Notes under the pieces: generated by a model
What the model was told of the DNA's origin: nothing
What the model saw: only the letters and a program-made list of their open reading frames with translations
The model's database searches: none
Assembly: GCA_943736015.1 (NCBI GenBank)
Contig: OX031057.1
Coordinates: 60,904,001-60,968,000 of the forward strand
Origin: Tridacna crocea
Lineage: Eukaryota; Mollusca; Bivalvia; Cardiida; Cardiidae
Direction of reading: 5' to 3'
DNA: 64,000 bases
Shown here: positions 43,913-55,691 of the stretch, piece after piece
Numbering within the stretch: position 1 is the stretch's first letter
Layout of the letters: each line of letters opens with the position of its first letter
Position numbers and translations under genes: made by a program

Positions 43913-44415
43913 CATAATGATATCAAGCTAACCGTTCTAGGGCCTTTCTATAATGAGTGTGACATCAGCAGATCTCTTGAAGATGACGTCATGACAACGT
44001 CACACGCTCCGAATGTGGCCTTGTAGGGAAAGAATTTATTTGAAATTTGATTAACATATTAATTGTTTACTTTCAGAGGTTCGTGTTTTATACAGTTTTC
44101 GAAAACATGCATTTCAACTAAACTCGATGTATATTCGACATAAATGTATAGGAAAGAGCCTATTTACCGGTATTCTCAACTCTGTTCCTTGATAAGAATC
44201 ACTGCAGCAGATCTATCCACAATATTAAATCCATTCAACCATTCTCTTCTATAAATAGCTTGGTGTAAAACATTGTAGTGCAGGAGTAAATAAAATATAG
44301 GCAAATTAACTCATTACAGCACTCTTACCTTTTCAAAATTGTGACCAAAATCGCCGTTTGCAGATTTTATTGAGTGTCGAACTGATCCTGGGTCGAATAG
44401 TCCAATGATCGTCAA
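43913..44415. other. Inside of block, right side, nothing recognised
   Basis: No exon or repeat recognised between the last MITE and the inner inverted repeat. Confidence 0.4.
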
Positions 44416-44473
44416 TACAGAGTTACCGTTATTGTTCTTATTGGGAAAAGCTTATTGGGAGAACGCTTGATTT
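44416..44473 (-). repeat. Right inner inverted repeat of the satellite block
   Basis: Complement of 28188-28245 with one mismatch. Confidence 0.9.
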
Positions 44474-45354
44474 CGGTCTGATCTACACGTATAATATAAT
44501 GGTGTAAAGTTGCGTATTGTAGCAAACAACGCCAACATTACATAAGGGTATGTCGGGCGATATCGACAGGCTTCGTCTATTATCGACATTGTATTTAATT
44601 TTCAAGAATTTAACATCAAAATTCTCTTTTAACTCATCATTATGGGTTTTATTTAGTACTCGTTGCCGAATTAGATCTAATACAAAGCAATTAAATCAAA
44701 ACTTGACGCGTAACATAGGTACAACCGCAAAAGAAGGCCGAACAGGTACACGTTGGTAATATCATGGACTAAGATGTCTGGACATTGCACCACTGCGCAC
44801 CATTTCTATGGCCTATGACATGTTATTTGACGAGTATTGACCTCGTTTTGGAGTTTTCAAGCCAACATTTGTCTGGACATAGCTGTAACCCTAAAGATAA
44901 AAAGAAATTGAGGCTACATAAAACATATTAATTCTTATTTCTTTTATTCATGTCTTAATCTGTCGATAATTGCCGATCACACAAATTAGCATCGCCAGTC
45001 ATCGACACATGAATAAGTTGCCTTATGGTGAGCAAAACACGCTCAATTTTGTGATGCGAACACTATTTTACATCTGAAACTCGTATTTAAGTTTGAATTC
45101 AAGCAATCGAGCACGTTTCAGGACACCCTTCACGCTGACAAAAACCACCACCCTCCTTATCGTAGCCGTTAACGTTGGGTAATTTCATTACTGTAAAATT
45201 TCACTGACTCTTTGGCACTTACAGAGTACTGTTTACTTCCGGCCCTGTGATTAGATAAAATATTGATGTCGTATTTTACATCATAAAAATGAAATTTGTT
45301 CATCTTTCATGGAATTAAAGGACACAATAAAGAATTGACGATAACTGCCGACGG
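44474..45354. other. Right flank of block with repeated ATCGAC motifs
   Basis: No gene. TATCGACA-type motifs occur at about 44560, 44578, 44952 (inverted) and 45000. The palindrome TGCCGACGGTCGGCA lies at 45346-45360, next to the outer inverted repeat. The left flank has the same motif at 28079 and inverted at 28114. Confidence 0.5.
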
Positions 45355-45432
45355 TCGGCAATACCCGACGTTGCTCTACACAGATATCTTTTTTAGGCGC
45401 AAATCTGGAATTTCTTCACGAGGTCGAAACTC

Positions 45433-45580
45433 AACCCTTTCCCATTACATATAATTCAACAATGTTATGAACCTGAAGAAGGTGGCTTTTAAAAACAGAA
45501 AATGGTGGTAAGTAGTATTTCTCCTCCTTTTTTCCACTATGTTTTCTAGCTTCTACTCTGTCAAAGACAAATACTGGTAC
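45433..45580 (+). mobile_element. Degenerate TTAA palindromic MITE
   Basis: 'CAACCCTTTCCCATTAC' and a decayed hairpin (AGAAAATGGTGGTAAGTAGTATTTCTCC). Confidence 0.55.
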
Positions 45581-45634
45581 AATCATTTGGGATACATCCC
45601 ATTTTGCTCTGGCACAAGGGAAGTTAACCTGTCC

Positions 45635-45842
45635 CACAAAATGACAAATTTTGACAACCCTGAGATAGAAGCCTTTTTAAAACATTGTGGGAAAAGGAGG
45701 AAATGGAGGTAACCAGCGTTTTCTCCTTTCCCAACAATGTTTTCAACCCTTCCAAAGTCAAGTTTTGATTTTTCAGTAACTTTTATTTCGTCCTCTGCAA
45801 GTGCTTTCAATTTGGACCAGTCTAAAATTTTTTCATGTGATC
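45635..45842 (+). mobile_element. TTAA palindromic MITE, both terminal TTAA lost
   Basis: Body and hairpin (about 45680-45745) clear. The right side ends GACCAGTCTAAAATTTTTTC. Confidence 0.75.
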
Positions 45843-46654
45843 CACCACACCAAGTCATAAAATTATTATGAATCTGTTTTGTCTGACAAATGGCTGATTC
45901 ATGGGGTAAAAAGGTCCTTGGACATGGAGATTATTTATCAAGAGCAGAAATTTTTCACCATGGTCAGCCTGTGCCAACCTAGGTTGAAACTTTTTTTCAG
46001 ATGCATGAGAGAGGTGAGGTCCCTATTCACTGACTTTGGCAATCTCAGAGCAGAGTTGTCGTTCGTTACCTCACATACATCTCTGCGATGGGTTAAATGA
46101 CAAGAATCTTGTCAAACCGAGGAAAAGATGTTTTGTTACTGTTTAGCTGTTTCATATGTAAAATTGTAAGTTAGACAAAGGAGATATGATTCTGGATACA
46201 TTATAGGTTCGTTCAAACTGATGAATTTACCTGTATAAAATGGAACTAATTTTTTCGAGCCTCTTCACTTTTCAGAATCTTACGCCGATTTTAACAAAAA
46301 TGGCTGCGCCCACGAATGATGACAACTGATTTGACACACCGCTGGATCTAAGTTTGTACGATTAAAAATCAAGTTATCGTCCTTTAAAGATATTTAGGCT
46401 TTTCAGAAAATCCCCCTTTTGTTCATTTCCTATCATTAAGTCTGATTGGTCCCATGCTGTTTGAACAGCACACGAAACAATCGATATTGGTCTTTCTTTT
46501 ACCGGCGTTTGTGTAGCCATTTTGAGTTATGGTCATGTGACAAAAATATGACGTAATGACGGGCTACTTTCTGAGCCCACTACAGAGGTAAATGTAATGA
46601 TCCGGAGTGCAAGAGAGTGTGACTTTGGCTCATTTGATTTTTTGTGCCGTGTGT
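45843..46654. other. Unannotated stretch
   Basis: No exon, RNA gene or named repeat recognised. Confidence 0.4.
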
Positions 46655-46872
46655 TCAATAACCCTTCACTAAACAATCCCTGTTGTTTACAACCCTTAGA
46701 AAGATGCCTTCTGAAAACATTGTGGGAAAGGGAGAAAATGCTGGCAACCAGCATTTTCTCCTTTTTCCACAATGTTTTCTACTCTTTTAAAGTCAAATTT
46801 CAATTTTTGGGTCACATTTATTTTTCATCATTCTGCAAGTGCTTTCAATTTTGACCAGTCTAAAATTTTGCT
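46655..46872 (+). mobile_element. TTAA palindromic MITE, terminal TTAA lost
   Basis: 'AATAACCCTTCACTAAACAAT' at the left and a near-perfect hairpin (46714-46783). Confidence 0.8.
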
Positions 46873-46905
46873 TGGGTTCTTTTGGTTTTAAAAGTCATAA
46901 TGACA

Positions 46906-47126
46906 TTAATTACCAAACAATATTTTAGGCTTGTCCAATCAAAAGCATTTGTGGACAACAAAATAAAAGTCATAGAAAGCTTGAAATTTGTTTTGTGAAG
47001 AGTAAAAAACAGTGTGGGAAAAGGAGAAAATGCTGGTTACCAACATTTTCTCCTTTTCCCACAATGTTTTCTAAAGGCTTCTTTCTTAGGTTCATCAAAA
47101 GTCGGGAGTGTGTGGTAATGGGTTAA
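46906..47126 (-). mobile_element. TTAA palindromic MITE
   Basis: TTAA at 46906-46909 and 47123-47126. Near-perfect hairpin. Confidence 0.88.
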
Positions 47127-49235
47127 GGATAAATATACATCAGATACATACCAAATCCAGTATTATAACTGGATTTGGGCGACTTGGGCGAAGAAGTCGC
47201 CTGATTTCAAAAAACTTCGCTCATTTCGCCAAGTAAAGCGAAGTCCAAGTCGCCTGAAAAAATCGGGAAGTCGCCTCGCGTACATTGACAAAGCATCCTG
47301 TGTCTAATTCACCAAATCAGCGTGTGCCGTACCCGATTTACAGTTAGTGCCCAATCAGCGAGTTTAATAGTTTACAACAACCCGAGAGTCTGATTGACAA
47401 GTCATTGTTAATTAACTTTACGACACCATGGGATAATCCCCTATTATTGACAAATATCAGCGCCACCTATCGGTGTTTGTCGGACCTCTATTTTTGGAAC
47501 CCGGTTTGCTAAATTTAGTAACGATATGAAAGTCCTACCCCGGATATTCTGTCACTCTTCGTCAACTTTTATTTCCAAAGTTTTAAATGGATTGAAATAT
47601 TCCAGTTTTTAAAACGATGGAATCGGTACCTACTTGCTTATCACTATTTACCCCATCCTTTAAAATTGGTTATTACTCGCAGTTTTCCAAACAAACGATA
47701 TGATGACGTACTTAGATCATCTAGATCATGCGGCAATATTTCCAAATCATGTGACTATAATTTGGCGCCAATGTAGTATCACGTTACAAGGCTTTCAGCG
47801 AATTTTAGCGAAGTCACATGATTCAACTTCAAAATGGTAACTCGTCGCCGCAACAGCGTTTCGATGAAATCGATTATATTCTATGACGCAAACTAAAAGT
47901 TAAAATTTAAAAAAAGTTATTGTCTTTAATTCGAAATAAATCTAAGTATTCCTTTGCTTTTAAAGTATTTCTTTGATTGGGCCGTGAACCGCCGATCTAC
48001 AAGGCTTTGAAAGTAAATTAGCTGTTAGTTGTTGAACGATGGTTTTATTTACGATTTATCCGATATTAATTAAAGACAAACGGTAATCAGGCAGCTATAT
48101 TTTCGATGTCTGTCGCACTCTGAAACTGGGTCTTACTTATTGAAAACATCGTGGCAATATGAGAAAATGCTGGAAGTAACCTTTTCTACATTTGACAGGC
48201 TATCTTTTTTTGATAAATCTTTAAACATAGTACAACCTTTGAGCGGTTATCTACCGGTATTTGCCTGCTGCAAATGCTGTCAATTTAATAGGTTACTATA
48301 TTACATTTATATTATAATATATATTAAATTTGCTAATGAGAATGACTTTTAGCAAAAACTATATTCAGGACTTTGGAAACAAATAGTCTAGTGTTTGGAA
48401 GATTTTGAAAAGAAAAATGTGCCAGGAGAAACTATTTAATACTCAAACTAGCACTACTTTGTCTTTCCATTATCATTTCTTTCAATAATGTATTAATCCT
48501 AAAAATACATACATGTACATGAATTTAGCCAGCCAAACTATGAATAAATATGTTTCGAGTAGTTTCCAAAAGGAATTAGTATACTGATCACGAAAAAGAT
48601 AGAAAGCATAAAATGATTTTATTCCATTTAGATTCACATGATTTTCAATTTTATTAATTTGTTATATTGTTCCGGTGTTGTTTTACAACAACATATACTT
48701 TATTTTCACTAAGGTACAAAGTTTTGTACAACATTAGCAAAGGAGCAAAGCCAAATGAAAACATGTGAGAAAAGATCGACCTCAAAAATCTGGACAATTC
48801 AGCAGTATATAATATAAATCAGCAAATAGATCTATTAGCTTACAGTAGTTTCTGTTCAGGATTACTAGTCATTAAAGAATGGTAAATATACATATGTATG
48901 TGCCGGGAAAATCCCAGGTCCGCGAGTGATTTTGATAAGGTTGGTGTGAGTTGTGAATTCCCTCTATATTTCGGCCCACATCTATTTTTTGATGTCCGTC
49001 CAAACTTCTCCCCAAAGTCTGACCACTTCTCCCCATTTTGAAAAACTTCTCCCAATTCTCAGACTAGGGAGAAGTCACTTCTTCCCAATTTCTGAGAGTT
49101 GGCAGAGGCCTGGTATAACTGAAACACTCAGTTATAGAACTTTGCAAGTGAGTTTCTCTACCTATCACATTCACAAAAACTTACCCTAAACCGTCTAAGT
49201 ACCTGTGGAGAACAAAGGGAAATCATAAAAAAAAT
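47127..49235. other. 2.1-kb stretch without a recognised gene
   Basis: Contains a GCGACTT/GCGAAGTCGCC-rich segment (47175-47285), a decayed MITE hairpin (about 48142-48200) and a CTTCTCCC-rich segment (48990-49085). These may be the ends of an old element, but I could not define matching termini. Confidence 0.4.
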
Positions 49236-49463
49236 TTAACTTTTACCAAACGAAAAAATTATAGACTGGTCCAAAATGAAAACATCAGCAGACAACAAAA
49301 GAAATATGACCGAAATATTGAAATCTGGTTTGGTAAGGGTAGAAAACATCGCGGTAAAAGGAGAAAGTGCTGGTTACCACCATTTTCTCCTTTTCCCACA
49401 ATGTTTTCAAAAGGCTGCTTTCTCAGGGTTGTTAAAAGTTGGGCTTGTGTGTTAAAGAGTTAA
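49236..49463 (-). mobile_element. TTAA palindromic MITE, first of an abutting same-strand pair
   Basis: TTAA at 49236-49239 and 49460-49463. Hairpin slightly altered (ACATCGCGG in the left arm). Confidence 0.88.
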
Positions 49464-49686
49464 CTCTTTACCAAACGACATAATTTTAGACTAGTCCAAA
49501 TTGACAGCATTTGCAGACGACAAATGTATATGAAAAAATTAAACTTTGGTTGGGAAGGGTAGAAAACATTGTGGTAAAAGGAGAAAAATGCTGGTTACCA
49601 GCATTTTTCTCCTTTTCCCACAATGTTTTCAAAAGGCTGCGTTCTCAAAGTTGTTACAAAGTCGGAATTGTGTGTTAAAGAGTTAA
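49460..49686 (-). mobile_element. TTAA palindromic MITE, second of an abutting pair
   Basis: Shares TTAA 49460-49463. The hairpin has a paired extra A/T (GAAAAATGCTGG / CCAGCATTTTTC), so both arms changed together. Confidence 0.9.
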
Positions 49687-49733
49687 AGATACGTCCTTAT
49701 AGCTAGAGACAAAAAAATGCTTGAAAACTTTAA

Positions 49734-50265
49734 AGGTGGGTATTTAGAATTTTCACATCAAACCAAATTCAAAAATACATGTACTACTGAGATTTATATG
49801 AAAAAACAATACAATTCATCAATAATCAAGAATCATAAAATTTAAAAAAAAAACCTTTTTATTGCGGTATTCCCTTAAAAGGCTACGTAGCCTCTTAAGC
49901 TATTTTTAGATTTCCCACCAAAAATTTAAAAAAGCATTGTGGGAAGGTTAAGTGAGTAGCACATGACTGATGACTCTTAAATTCCATAACATAACAAATA
50001 TGTAATTACTTTCCAAATGTCTAGAACTATGAATGCTACGTTTGAAGCTTCGTCTATATATTTCCGGTATGTAAATGAGCGAGTAGCTGATGTAAAAATA
50101 AACGGTGTTTCCTTTCATTGTCGACCTGGGCTGTAGTAAATCTCTAATTTCTCTTGTTTTCGGATGGTTTTCGACTACTGGGGTTTTATGAATGAAAATT
50201 ATAAGGCTTTTGGAGTATAAGGATAATTTCTTTGTATTTTTGTAAAATTTTCTGAAGGGCCACCT
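49734..50265. mobile_element. AGGTGG-ended TTAA element, copy 2
   Basis: 532 bp, TTAA at 49730-49733 and 50266-50269. Inverted copy of 320-858 along its whole length, with shared stretches such as CTAAAAATAGCTTAAGAGGC. Confidence 0.8.
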
Positions 50266-50289
50266 TTAAAGCATGTAAAATGGCTCAGC

Positions 50290-51370
50290 TGTGTAAAAGA
50301 AAATTTTAAGTTTTCACGATAAAAACTAACGGAAAACTTGTGAACCCGAGGGTAGGGCCGGTCTTGACCCCACGGCTATAAATTGGGCCCTCTTGGTAGA
50401 GGCTTACCAGATAAAGCTATATTCAAAATTTGGTTGCCTTACACCATATGGCTAGGTACTAGAAGGTTTATAAGGCTTTCCCTATGTGAGCTCATGTAAA
50501 ACTTGTGAACGCCATGATGGTGCAAAAATGACCCCATGGCTATAATTTCGACCCTCTTGGTAGAGGCTCACCAGACAAAACTTCAAAATTTGATTGTCCT
50601 ACAGTCACAGTACACCATAATTATGGCTAGGTACTAGAAGATTTTTAAAGTTTTTCCTATGTGAGCTCACGTAAAACTTGACCCCACTGCTATAATTAGG
50701 GCACTCTTGGAAGACGCCCACTAAGTAAAGCTACGTGCCCTAGGCCTATGGTTTCAGACAAGAAGATTTTTAAGGTTTTCCCTGTACCAGCAAATTTAAC
50801 CCTTTACTCCATAGATACTCATTTTGAAGTATAAACAAAAGACTCTGACAGCTTTTGAAAACATTGTGGGAAAAGGAGAAATTGCTCACCTTTTTCCACA
50901 ATGTTTTCCACTCAATCACATATTTGTATCCTCATTTGTCCATATTTTTGATACCATATCTTTATTTGCTGCTGAAATGGAAGAGCCTCAAATTGGCATA
51001 TCAGGTAAAGGGTTAAAACTTGTGAATCCCCGGGGCAGGACCAAGTTTGACCCCAGTGCTATTATTTGGGCACTCATGGTAGATGCCCTCCAAATAAAGC
51101 TACATGCAAAATTTGGTAGCCCTCAGCCTTATGGTTAGGTACAAGAAGTACTTTAAAGTTTTCCCTATATAAGCCCAGGGTAAAACTTGTGACCCCTGGG
51201 ACAAGGCCATATTTGACCCCAGGGTTATGAGTTGAAGACACTTTGTAGAGGTCCACTAGATCAAGCTTCATACTCATTTTGGTAGCCATAGGCCTTATGT
51301 TTTCAGATGGGGATATTTTCAAAGATTTTCAATATTTCTAGTTTTATTGCGCACAGCAACCAGAGAGTTT
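50290..51370 (+). repeat. Interior of a helitron-like element (copy B type), ends not seen
   Basis: ~145-bp units with 'AAAACTTGTGA' and 'GGTAGAGG(C/T)CxACxAGATAAA' anchors. It is interrupted by the TTAA element at 50796-51016 and ends near a decayed 'GCGCACAGCAACCAGAGAG' in place of the X-box. Confidence 0.7.
50796..51016. mobile_element. TTAA element related to 21165-21281, longer form
   Basis: TTAACCCTTTACTCCATAGA at the left and GGTAAAGGGTTAA at the right. It carries a shortened version of the main MITE hairpin (AACATTGTGGGAAAAGGAGA / TTTTTCCACAATGTT) in the middle. Confidence 0.75.
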
Positions 51371-51440
51371 GAACTGTTACAGGACACCACTCCTTCATCC
51401 ATGGTTTCATCCTGATTAAAGTACAATACCTACAGTAACA
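51365..51440 (+). mobile_element. Fragment of SINE family 2
   Basis: 'GACACCACTCCTTCATCCATG' and 'AAGTACAATACCT' match the 5' body at 60437-60500. The tRNA-like part is absent. Confidence 0.5.
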
Positions 51441-51712
51441 GAGATTGTAGATACAAGATCTGATTAAACACATGCACTGTGCAGTCTAATCTTGGATCCA
51501 ATTTACACTGTCAGAGTTTGCAATTCCCACATATTTACTCCCAGTATGCCAGTCAAAATAAGAAAATGTGAGTTGAAATTTCAAGCTCTTGATAAAAACT
51601 GAGAGTGCAAGTTATTGAAGAACAATAACCAAAATGTACTATACTTCATATATGAATACAAAATTTATAGGGTAATTCTTCGACAAATGTTAATAATGTT
51701 ACATGTCGCCAT

Positions 51713-51941
51713 TTAACTCATTACCAGCCGATAAAATTCTTGACTTGTCCAAACCGAAAGCATTTGGAGACGACAAAATAAAAGTGGCTGAAAATTTGAA
51801 ATTTGTTTTGTGAAGGGTAGAAAACATTGTGGGAAAAGGAGAAAATGCTTGTTACCAGCATTTTCTCCTTTCCCCACATTGTTTTCTAAAGTCTTCTTTC
51901 TCAGGGGCATCAAAATTAGGCATTGTGTGATAAAGGGTTAA
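51713..51941 (-). mobile_element. TTAA palindromic MITE, well preserved
   Basis: TTAA at 51713-51716 and 51938-51941. Near-perfect hairpin. Confidence 0.9.
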
Positions 51942-52563
51942 GTCCAAGTTGTTCGTTATCCAAGTTTCTTGAGCAACATGCGTTCTTCTGCAATCACTGC
52001 ATATGGCATGTTTTTGCAGTTTTTATATGGAAAAAAAAAATCAGAGCGCAAATTTAATCTGATTATAAAACAGAAATATTTGTTAATCTTTCATGAAAAG
52101 ATAATTATCAGGCTATGATAATGACGAGAAGCAAGTCTGACATGGCCGCCTCACCAACCAGTAATCGGACACACAGATATTTGGATGTGATTTGTTCGTA
52201 ATTCACTTACAAAATCGTCCACCATTGAAAGTTTTATAGAGATTTAATTTGGTTTGAGAACAGATATTCAACTGGAATTGATAGTTAAATGATGGTTTTA
52301 ATATTAATTAACGTTCTTCTTTTTTTTTGTATTGCTGTTGTGTCTAGTCAACATGTTAACATAATACATATACATGTAGAATTGAACAGTTTGTTCTGAT
52401 TGTTCCTTCTTTACCAATGGTTGGCATGCTGGGCTCAAAAAAAAAAAAAGGCGAGTCCAGTCGTAATTTTGTAAGTGAGAAAAAAGGCCACTTGCTAAAA
52501 TTTGCAAATAGATGAATACTATGATTTCGAACCCTTACTGTCTGAAATGTGAAGATATTCTTG
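51942..52563. other. Unannotated stretch
   Basis: No exon or repeat recognised. Confidence 0.4.
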
Positions 52564-52800
52564 CTTAACCCCGTACCACACAATCTCAAGTTTTAATAAT
52601 AACCCTAAAGTGGAAAACTTTTGAAAACATTCTGTTAAAAGCATTAAACGCTGACAACCAGCATTTTCTACTTTCCGAATTCCCCATCAATGTTTTCTTA
52701 CCTTTCAAATGCAAATTTTGTCATTTCAGCCAAACTGAATTTATTGTTCAAAATTGCATTGAATTGGGACCAGTTAAAAGTTTTGTTGACAGGTATAGAG
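52564..52800 (+). mobile_element. Degenerate TTAA palindromic MITE
   Basis: TTAACCCCGTACCACACAAT at the left. The hairpin is strongly decayed and the right TTAA is lost. Confidence 0.7.
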
Positions 52801-53370
52801 GCCTAGATACTCATTTTCAGCCACTTTTAACTCGTTTTGTCTTTATTTTATCAAAATATAATCATTTTTATATCTTCATGCCAAATATTGCGCCTGACGG
52901 TTATAAGGTTGCTTAGATTACGGTCGATAGAAAATGCATTTCGAAGGGATGCTGCCAGTAATGTAAACAGACTCGTCGTTACCGGGTTTTGAATCGAAGA
53001 TATTCCGTATATCCGTTATACACTCGGGTAGATTCGTATGATAAATATGCATATTGTCAGGTGACTCTATTTGACCTTCGCCCTGCGTCTAATGAGGTAA
53101 ACAAAGGAAGATGGAGGCTAGAAAGCGTGCACGACTTGTCCGAGTCGGAAAAAAAAGAGATGAAAATTGGAACACGGAAGGAAAACTAGCAGAGCGAAAG
53201 TTTTTATAGGTTCAGCCATCGATCGCTGGAACGAACTGAAAGCGCTAAAAGGCTTTGAAGGCAATACGGAGGTAGCACACAGGGGCTCGAAACATACTTT
53301 AATCACAGGAATTTGACATTCTATAACCAAAATAAATGACAAAACATGAAAAAAAACTCTCCCCTATATA

Positions 53371-53980
53371 GGATGGTCCTCGATGGTACCGCGGTACTTA
53401 ATTTTGCCGAAAATTACTACAAGATAGGAAACTCACATGTATTATTTTCTAATACTGTAATAAACAGTTGCATGTAAAGTTACAATAACTGAACTATCAA
53501 AGCTTCAGTCGTGTTTTTTAGACAAAAATATCTAGGTCAAGCAAACATGTTGACTACAAGTGCTCCGAAAGGAGTCCGCTATGGTACCGCGTTATCACCT
53601 GAAATTTGAAAAATCATGAAAAATATGAGATTTATATTCAAAATATGACTCGAGTACCTTTTTTTATTTCCGGCGAGGACTATGACCCCAAAGCAGATGA
53701 CCTTTACTTGTCAAAAATAAATTGTCGGTTTTTTGAAGAGTTGTGGGTAATCAATTTCAAAACATGGAAGAAAATTGTGCTTTATCATTGCAATTTGTGA
53801 ATATTGAAAGAAACCTATTATTAATGAAGAAATATCTATTATTTTTGACCGATGCGATACAAAGAAAACTTCTGCTGTCGATTTGAAAGAGTGAACAGTG
53901 GTTAGGTGGCGCTACATATGCAAATTAGGTATTTTCCGGATTACCGCGGTATCATATATGACGCGGTACCAGCGAGGAGG
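53371..53980. mobile_element. ~610-bp insertion in the left arm of the foldback element
   Basis: Ends near GTCCTCGATGGTACCGCG and its complement CGCGGTACCAGCGAGGAGGAC. The right arm of the host element preserves the empty site (CCCTATATAATATAAACAC), giving a TATA-type duplication. It contains no recognised ORF. Confidence 0.7.
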
Positions 53981-54532
53981 ACTATAATATAAACACAAGG
54001 AACGCAACGTCTCCATTGCTGGCGCTAGCACCCGACAGCCTTTCCCAACCAAAATCACCCACGAAACAAACATTGATCATAATCTCATTTAGCCTAGCGA
54101 TAGACAAGACAATAATGTACCTGCGACATCCGGCGATACCTCAGTAGACACCTTTCAACCAGAGATATCCGTCATGTTTTACAGCTCTATCAGGACATTT
54201 TGATTTATCCGGGACTCCATTCGCTGACGTCACAGAAAGTAGCAGGATGCGTATTTTCGTATTACTTATTACTATTATTTTTTTCGTTTTTAAGACATTT
54301 ATGGACATCAAATGATACTAAAGATTCTACATTATTGTCTTGTCTATCGCTAGGCTAAATGAGATTATGATCAATGTTTGTTTCGTGGGTGATTTTGGTT
54401 GGGAAAGGCTGTCGGGTGCTAGCACCCAGCAATCGAGACGTTGCGTTCCTTGTGTTTATATTATATAGGGGAGAGTTTTTTTTTCATGTTTTATCAATTA
54501 TTTTGGTTACAGAATGTCAAATTCCTGTGCTT

Positions 54533-54660
54533 TAATATGCATAAATATACGGGATTATTGACATTTATGAAAAAAAATCAGAATCTCTGAATATTTATAT
54601 TCAGAGATTCTGATTTTTTTTTTCATAAATGTCAATAATCCCGTATATTTATGCATATTA
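54533..54660. mobile_element. 128-bp near-perfect palindrome
   Basis: Starts TAATATGCATAAATATACGG and ends with its complement, with its centre in CTGAATATTTATATTCAG. It interrupts the right arm of the foldback element at a position where the left arm is uninterrupted. Confidence 0.85.
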
Positions 54661-54725
54661 AAGTATGTTTCGAGCCCCTGTGAGGTAGCACACTATCTTC
54701 TGGACTTGGCCGAGCGTGAAATAAA

Positions 54726-55382
54726 GTAGGTCACTTGTTTCTTTACGAAAACAAATTTCTCTCAGCTCATTTCATTTTAGTAAACCTTTTAGTCTTCCTA
54801 TATAATTTGCGACTGATCTGTGCTGTAGTGTTTCAACGTGCATCCAGGTAAATACATGAAATAATTTAAATCTACAGTACAATAACTATATTATCTGTTC
54901 TACGAGCTGCTTGTCTGGCAAATTTCCTGTAGGCCTATCTCGTTTGTCTCTCCATAATTCCCTCGGTCTTCCTGTAGCTGTAAATTTTAAAATTGTCCCT
55001 GTGCCTCTGTCATGTGTGCTCTATCTCTCGAAGGAGACTGAGTTCGTCAGTTCGAAAAAAATTGAGGATGGGTGGGATCATAACTGATTAGGAGTTTAGG
55101 ACCAATGTGGCAGCAAGGGAGTGAGACACTTAGACCCCTGACCATTTAGACCCCTATAACTGGCGGCAATTCCGTCTTGTTATTCCATATTATTTTCCTT
55201 ATTGATTTATACTGAAGGCATTTGCAGAAAACAAATCAAATAGATTGAATGAAATATTTGAAAAACAAATGGTTTTAAGGACAGTTTCCTTTCATTGCAT
55301 ATTTTGCATTTAATTTAAAGACAGATTTATGAATTAATCAGGTAAATACTGTGGATATATTTGATCTTTACACATATTCCAG
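54726..55382 (+). other. Intron of the decayed gene
   Basis: No additional repeat recognised. Confidence 0.4.
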
Positions 55383-55517
55383 GGCAGAATATGGGAAAAG
55401 AACAGATGAACCATCAACATCTACCTCCACGCCATATAGAAGGATGACAAAGTTTACCTCGACATTGAGTGGTATTAGTGAAGGTGAAACAACCAGTACT
55501 GCCACAGAGCAGGAAAT
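55383..55517 (+). pseudogene. Second exon (Ser/Thr-rich linker)
   Basis: Acceptor acatattccag, donor GTGAGT. Open in the expected frame: AEYGKRTDEPSTSTSTPYRR then MTKFTSTLSGISEGETTSTA. A Ser/Thr-rich linker follows the N-terminal module in remembered relatives. 135 bp, phase 2 in and 2 out. Confidence 0.7.
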
Positions 55518-55531
55518 GTGAGTCATAAACC

Positions 55532-55660
55532 ATTGTTCAAAGCCTTTTCTACACAATACCAAATTTTAACAGCCCTAAGAAAGGAGCTTTTTGAAAACAT
55601 TAATGGTATAAGAAAAAATCCCTTTCACTAGTATTTTCCATATTCCCATGATGTTAATTA
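55532..55660 (+). mobile_element. Degenerate TTAA palindromic MITE
   Basis: 'GAAAGGAGCTTTTTGAAAACATT' and a broken hairpin remain. Confidence 0.5.
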
Positions 55661-55691
55661 CCTTGTAAATGATCACTATCTTTGAGCTGCA

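Larger units (their letters stand above)
28062..45380. repeat. 17.3-kb inverted-repeat-bounded block enclosing the satellite
   Basis: Inner inverted repeat: 28188-28245 against 44416-44473, 58 bp with one mismatch, around CAAGCGTTCTCCCAATAAGC. Outer inverted repeat: TAGAGCAACGGCGGGTATT at 28062 against the complement of 45355-45380, about 22 of 25 matching. The spacing of the inner and outer repeats differs on the two sides (about 100 against 900 bp). No protein-coding gene is recognised inside. Confidence 0.75.
53278..54682. mobile_element. hAT-like foldback element inserted in an exon
   Basis: Begins CACAGGGGCTCG and ends CGAGCCCCTGTG, flanked by AGGTAGCA at 53270-53277 and 54683-54690 (8 bp, as for hAT). 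Long inverted arms: left 53278-53370 plus 53981-54117; right 54330-54532 plus 54661-54682. The left arm is interrupted by 53371-53980 and the right arm by the palindrome 54533-54660. No transposase ORF. Confidence 0.85.
53111..54725 (+). pseudogene. First coding exon, split by a foldback transposon
   Basis: ATG at 53111 in a good context (A at -3, G at +4). Reading starts MEARKRARLVRVGKKRDENW and runs to LAERK, then needs one extra base near 53195 to continue as VFIGSAIDRWNELKALKGF. The transposon at 53278-54682 interrupts the codon run ...TEVA. After one copy of the 8-bp AGGTAGCA duplication is removed, the frame continues HYLLDLAEREIK to a GTAGGT donor at 54726. The joined length (202 nt plus the missing base) gives phase 2, which fits the next exon. 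Confidence 0.75.

Noticed and set aside
47175-49085. A transposon with ends in the GCGAAGTCGCC and CTTCTCCC segments
   Set aside because: The two segments are not inverted or direct repeats of each other, and no target duplication was seen.
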